DNA of 7,209 nt from an uncultured Pedobacter sp. Lineage in GTDB: Bacteria; Bacteroidota; Bacteroidia; Sphingobacteriales; Sphingobacteriaceae. The stretch covers positions 1-7,209 of the forward strand of contig CAMLDJ010000280.1 in assembly GCA_946478755.1 (NCBI GenBank), given 5' to 3'. A model generated the notes under the pieces. It ran no database searches. It saw only the letters and a program-made list of their open reading frames with translations, and was not told where the DNA came from. This document shows positions 5,942 through 7,209 of this stretch, piece by piece (the first letter of the stretch is position 1; every line of letters starts with the position of its first letter). The position numbers were made by a program, and so were the translations under genes.

Positions 5942-7209
5942 ATGTACACAATATCATAGCCTCAGCCTTCGTTGAACGGAACACCGAAGGATTTGCAGCG
6001 ATCGCCCCCGCAACGGGGCTTCCGCTGGAAGGCGGGTTTTGTAATGCCTCCGAAAGCGATGTAGACGAAGCGCTGCGCGCAGCAAGTGCAGCGCATCTGA
6101 TTTACAAAAATATGCCCAAAGCCAAAAAGGCTGCCTTTATATATGCCATTGCAGAGGAAATTGAGCTGGTGGCTGATGTACTTATTGAGCGGGCTTCGGC
6201 AGAAAGCGGTTTGCCCCTTGCAAGGATTACCGGTGAGGTGGGCCGCACTACCGGACAATTGCGGCTCTTTGCCCGGTTGGTGGAAGAGGGTTCCTGGGTA
6301 AATGCGACCATTGATCTGGCGCAACCCGACAGAAAGCCGCTACCCAGATCAGATATCCGCCGGATGCTGGTGGCACTCGGCCCTGTGGTGGTGTTTGGTG
6401 CCAGCAATTTTCCATTGGCATTTTCAGTAGCTGGCGGCGACACGGCCTCGGCCTTTGCCGCCGGCTGTCCGGTTATCGTGAAGGTACATCCTGCACATGC
6501 CGGTACCAGTGCATTGGTGGGCGAAGCCATTGTAGGTGCAGTAAAACGTACAGGAATGCCTGAGGGAGTTTTTTCTATGCTTTATGATCAGGGTTATACG
6601 ATCGGAGCGGCTCTGGTGGCCCATCCAGAAGTGAAAGCCGTTACTTTTACGGGCTCACACAAAGGAGGGATGGCCCTGGTGAAAATTGCCCAGGAACGTG
6701 CGCAACCCATTCCGGTTTTCGCGGAAATGGGCAGTATCAATCCGGTAATATTGCTACCCGAAGCACTGAACGAAAGAGCTGAGGCCATCGCGACAACTTA
6801 TGCGGGTTCGATCACATTGGGTGCCGGTCAATTTTGTACCAATCCGGGCCTGCTGCTCGGTATTGCATCTCCGGCCTTGCAAAGGTTCGCGGAATTTCTC
6901 GGTACAGCTATGGCTACAGTGCCCTCTGCGACGATGCTGACCGCCGGGATCTGTGCCTTGTATGGAAAACAATCCGCAGCGGTGTTGTCCGAACAAGGTG
7001 TAGAACTGCTTGGGCGGTCGACCAGCCTGAATACTGATCTTAAGAACCAGGGACTGGCAAGCCTGGCCAAAGTGAGCGCGGCATCTTTTTTAAAGAACCC
7101 CAAATTACAGGAGGAGATTTTCGGGCCTTACTCATTATTGGTCGTAGCCGCAGACCTGGCGGAGCTGAAACAGGTAATTGCGGCATTGCAAGGACAACTT
7201 ACGGTAACG
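5938..7209 (+). CDS. NADP-type aldehyde dehydrogenase (alpha-ketoglutarate semialdehyde dehydrogenase), 3' end outside window
   Basis: Cytoplasmic oxidoreductase that would convert alpha-ketoglutarate semialdehyde (2,5-dioxopentanoate) to alpha-ketoglutarate with NAD(P)+. 424 codons are present and the frame is open at the right edge; family members are near 520 residues, so about 100 are missing. Key residues seen: N157 in FGASNFPLAF (oxyanion hole), K182 in VKVHPAH (cofactor), the glycine motif FTGS at 237-240, E263 in AEMGS (general base), C300 in GAGQFCTNPG (nucleophile) and EEIFGP at 392-397. The GGDTASAFAAGCPVIVK block (166-182) is typical of the NADP-dependent KGSADH subgroup, not of general betaine or acetaldehyde dehydrogenases. 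Its ATG overlaps the DapA-like stop as ATGA, so the two are translationally coupled and cotranscribed. An in-frame ATG does not occur upstream. The substrate is inferred from family and neighbour. Confidence 0.92.
   Translation, partial: MNVHNIIASAFVERNTEGFAAIAPATGLPLEGGFCNASESDVDEALRAASAAHLIYKNMPKAKKAAFIYAIAEEIELVADVLIERASAESGLPLARITGEVGRTTGQLRLFARLVEEGSWVNATIDLAQPDRKPLPRSDIRRMLVALGPVVVFGASNFPLAFSVAGGDTASAFAAGCPVIVKVHPAHAGTSALVGEAIVGAVKRTGMPEGVFSMLYDQGYTIGAALVAHPEVKAVTFTGSHKGGMALVKIAQERAQPIPVFAEMGSINPVILLPEALNERAEAIATTYAGSITLGAGQFCTNPGLLLGIASPALQRFAEFLGTAMATVPSATMLTAGICALYGKQSAAVLSEQGVELLGRSTSLNTDLKNQGLASLAKVSAASFLKNPKLQEEIFGPYSLLVVAADLAELKQVIAALQGQLTVT

Overview
The window reads as chromosomal DNA of a member of the Bacteroidota, most likely Sphingobacteriaceae or Chitinophagaceae (Pedobacter, Mucilaginibacter or Chitinophaga-like). 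This rests on the protein styles (a short secreted M1 peptidase with a GMEH motif, a cupin-AraC regulator, a GSLGE-type DapA paralogue), on starts without Shine-Dalgarno sequences, and on one good TTG-N17-TAnnTTTG promoter. All genes lie on the + strand. No RNA genes, CRISPR arrays or insertion sequences were seen.

Layout. Bases 1-921 hold the C-terminal catalytic part of an M24 Xaa-Pro aminopeptidase/prolidase, with an in-frame TAA at 22-24 that makes it a probable pseudogene or a base error. After 17 bp comes a complete secreted M1 metallo-aminopeptidase (939-2633). A 122-bp gap leads to a cupin-type AraC regulator (2756-3658). The next 293 bp (3659-3951) hold a long hairpin, a 28-codon ORF that looks like the severed N-terminus of an APC amino acid permease, and a cluster of ACTGG repeats resembling an operator. 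Then come a secreted HEXXH protein of unnamed family (3952-4866), a DapA-superfamily dehydratase/deaminase (5006-5941) with its own promoter, and an overlapping NADP-type aldehyde dehydrogenase (from 5938) that runs off the right edge.

How the genes fit together. A DapA-family enzyme fused by operon to this aldehyde dehydrogenase class is the standard way to make alpha-ketoglutarate semialdehyde and oxidise it to alpha-ketoglutarate. In this phylum the best-fitting substrate is trans-4-hydroxy-L-proline, though sugar acids use the same two enzyme families. The neighbouring Xaa-Pro peptidase, secreted peptidases and permease remnant fit a locus for using proline- and hydroxyproline-rich peptides such as those from collagen. 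That link is inference; the epimerase and D-hydroxyproline dehydrogenase that would settle it would lie beyond base 7209.

The two most unusual items are the broken genes (M24 nonsense codon, permease stub) and the uncharacterised secreted HEXXH protein with a repeat-rich upstream region.
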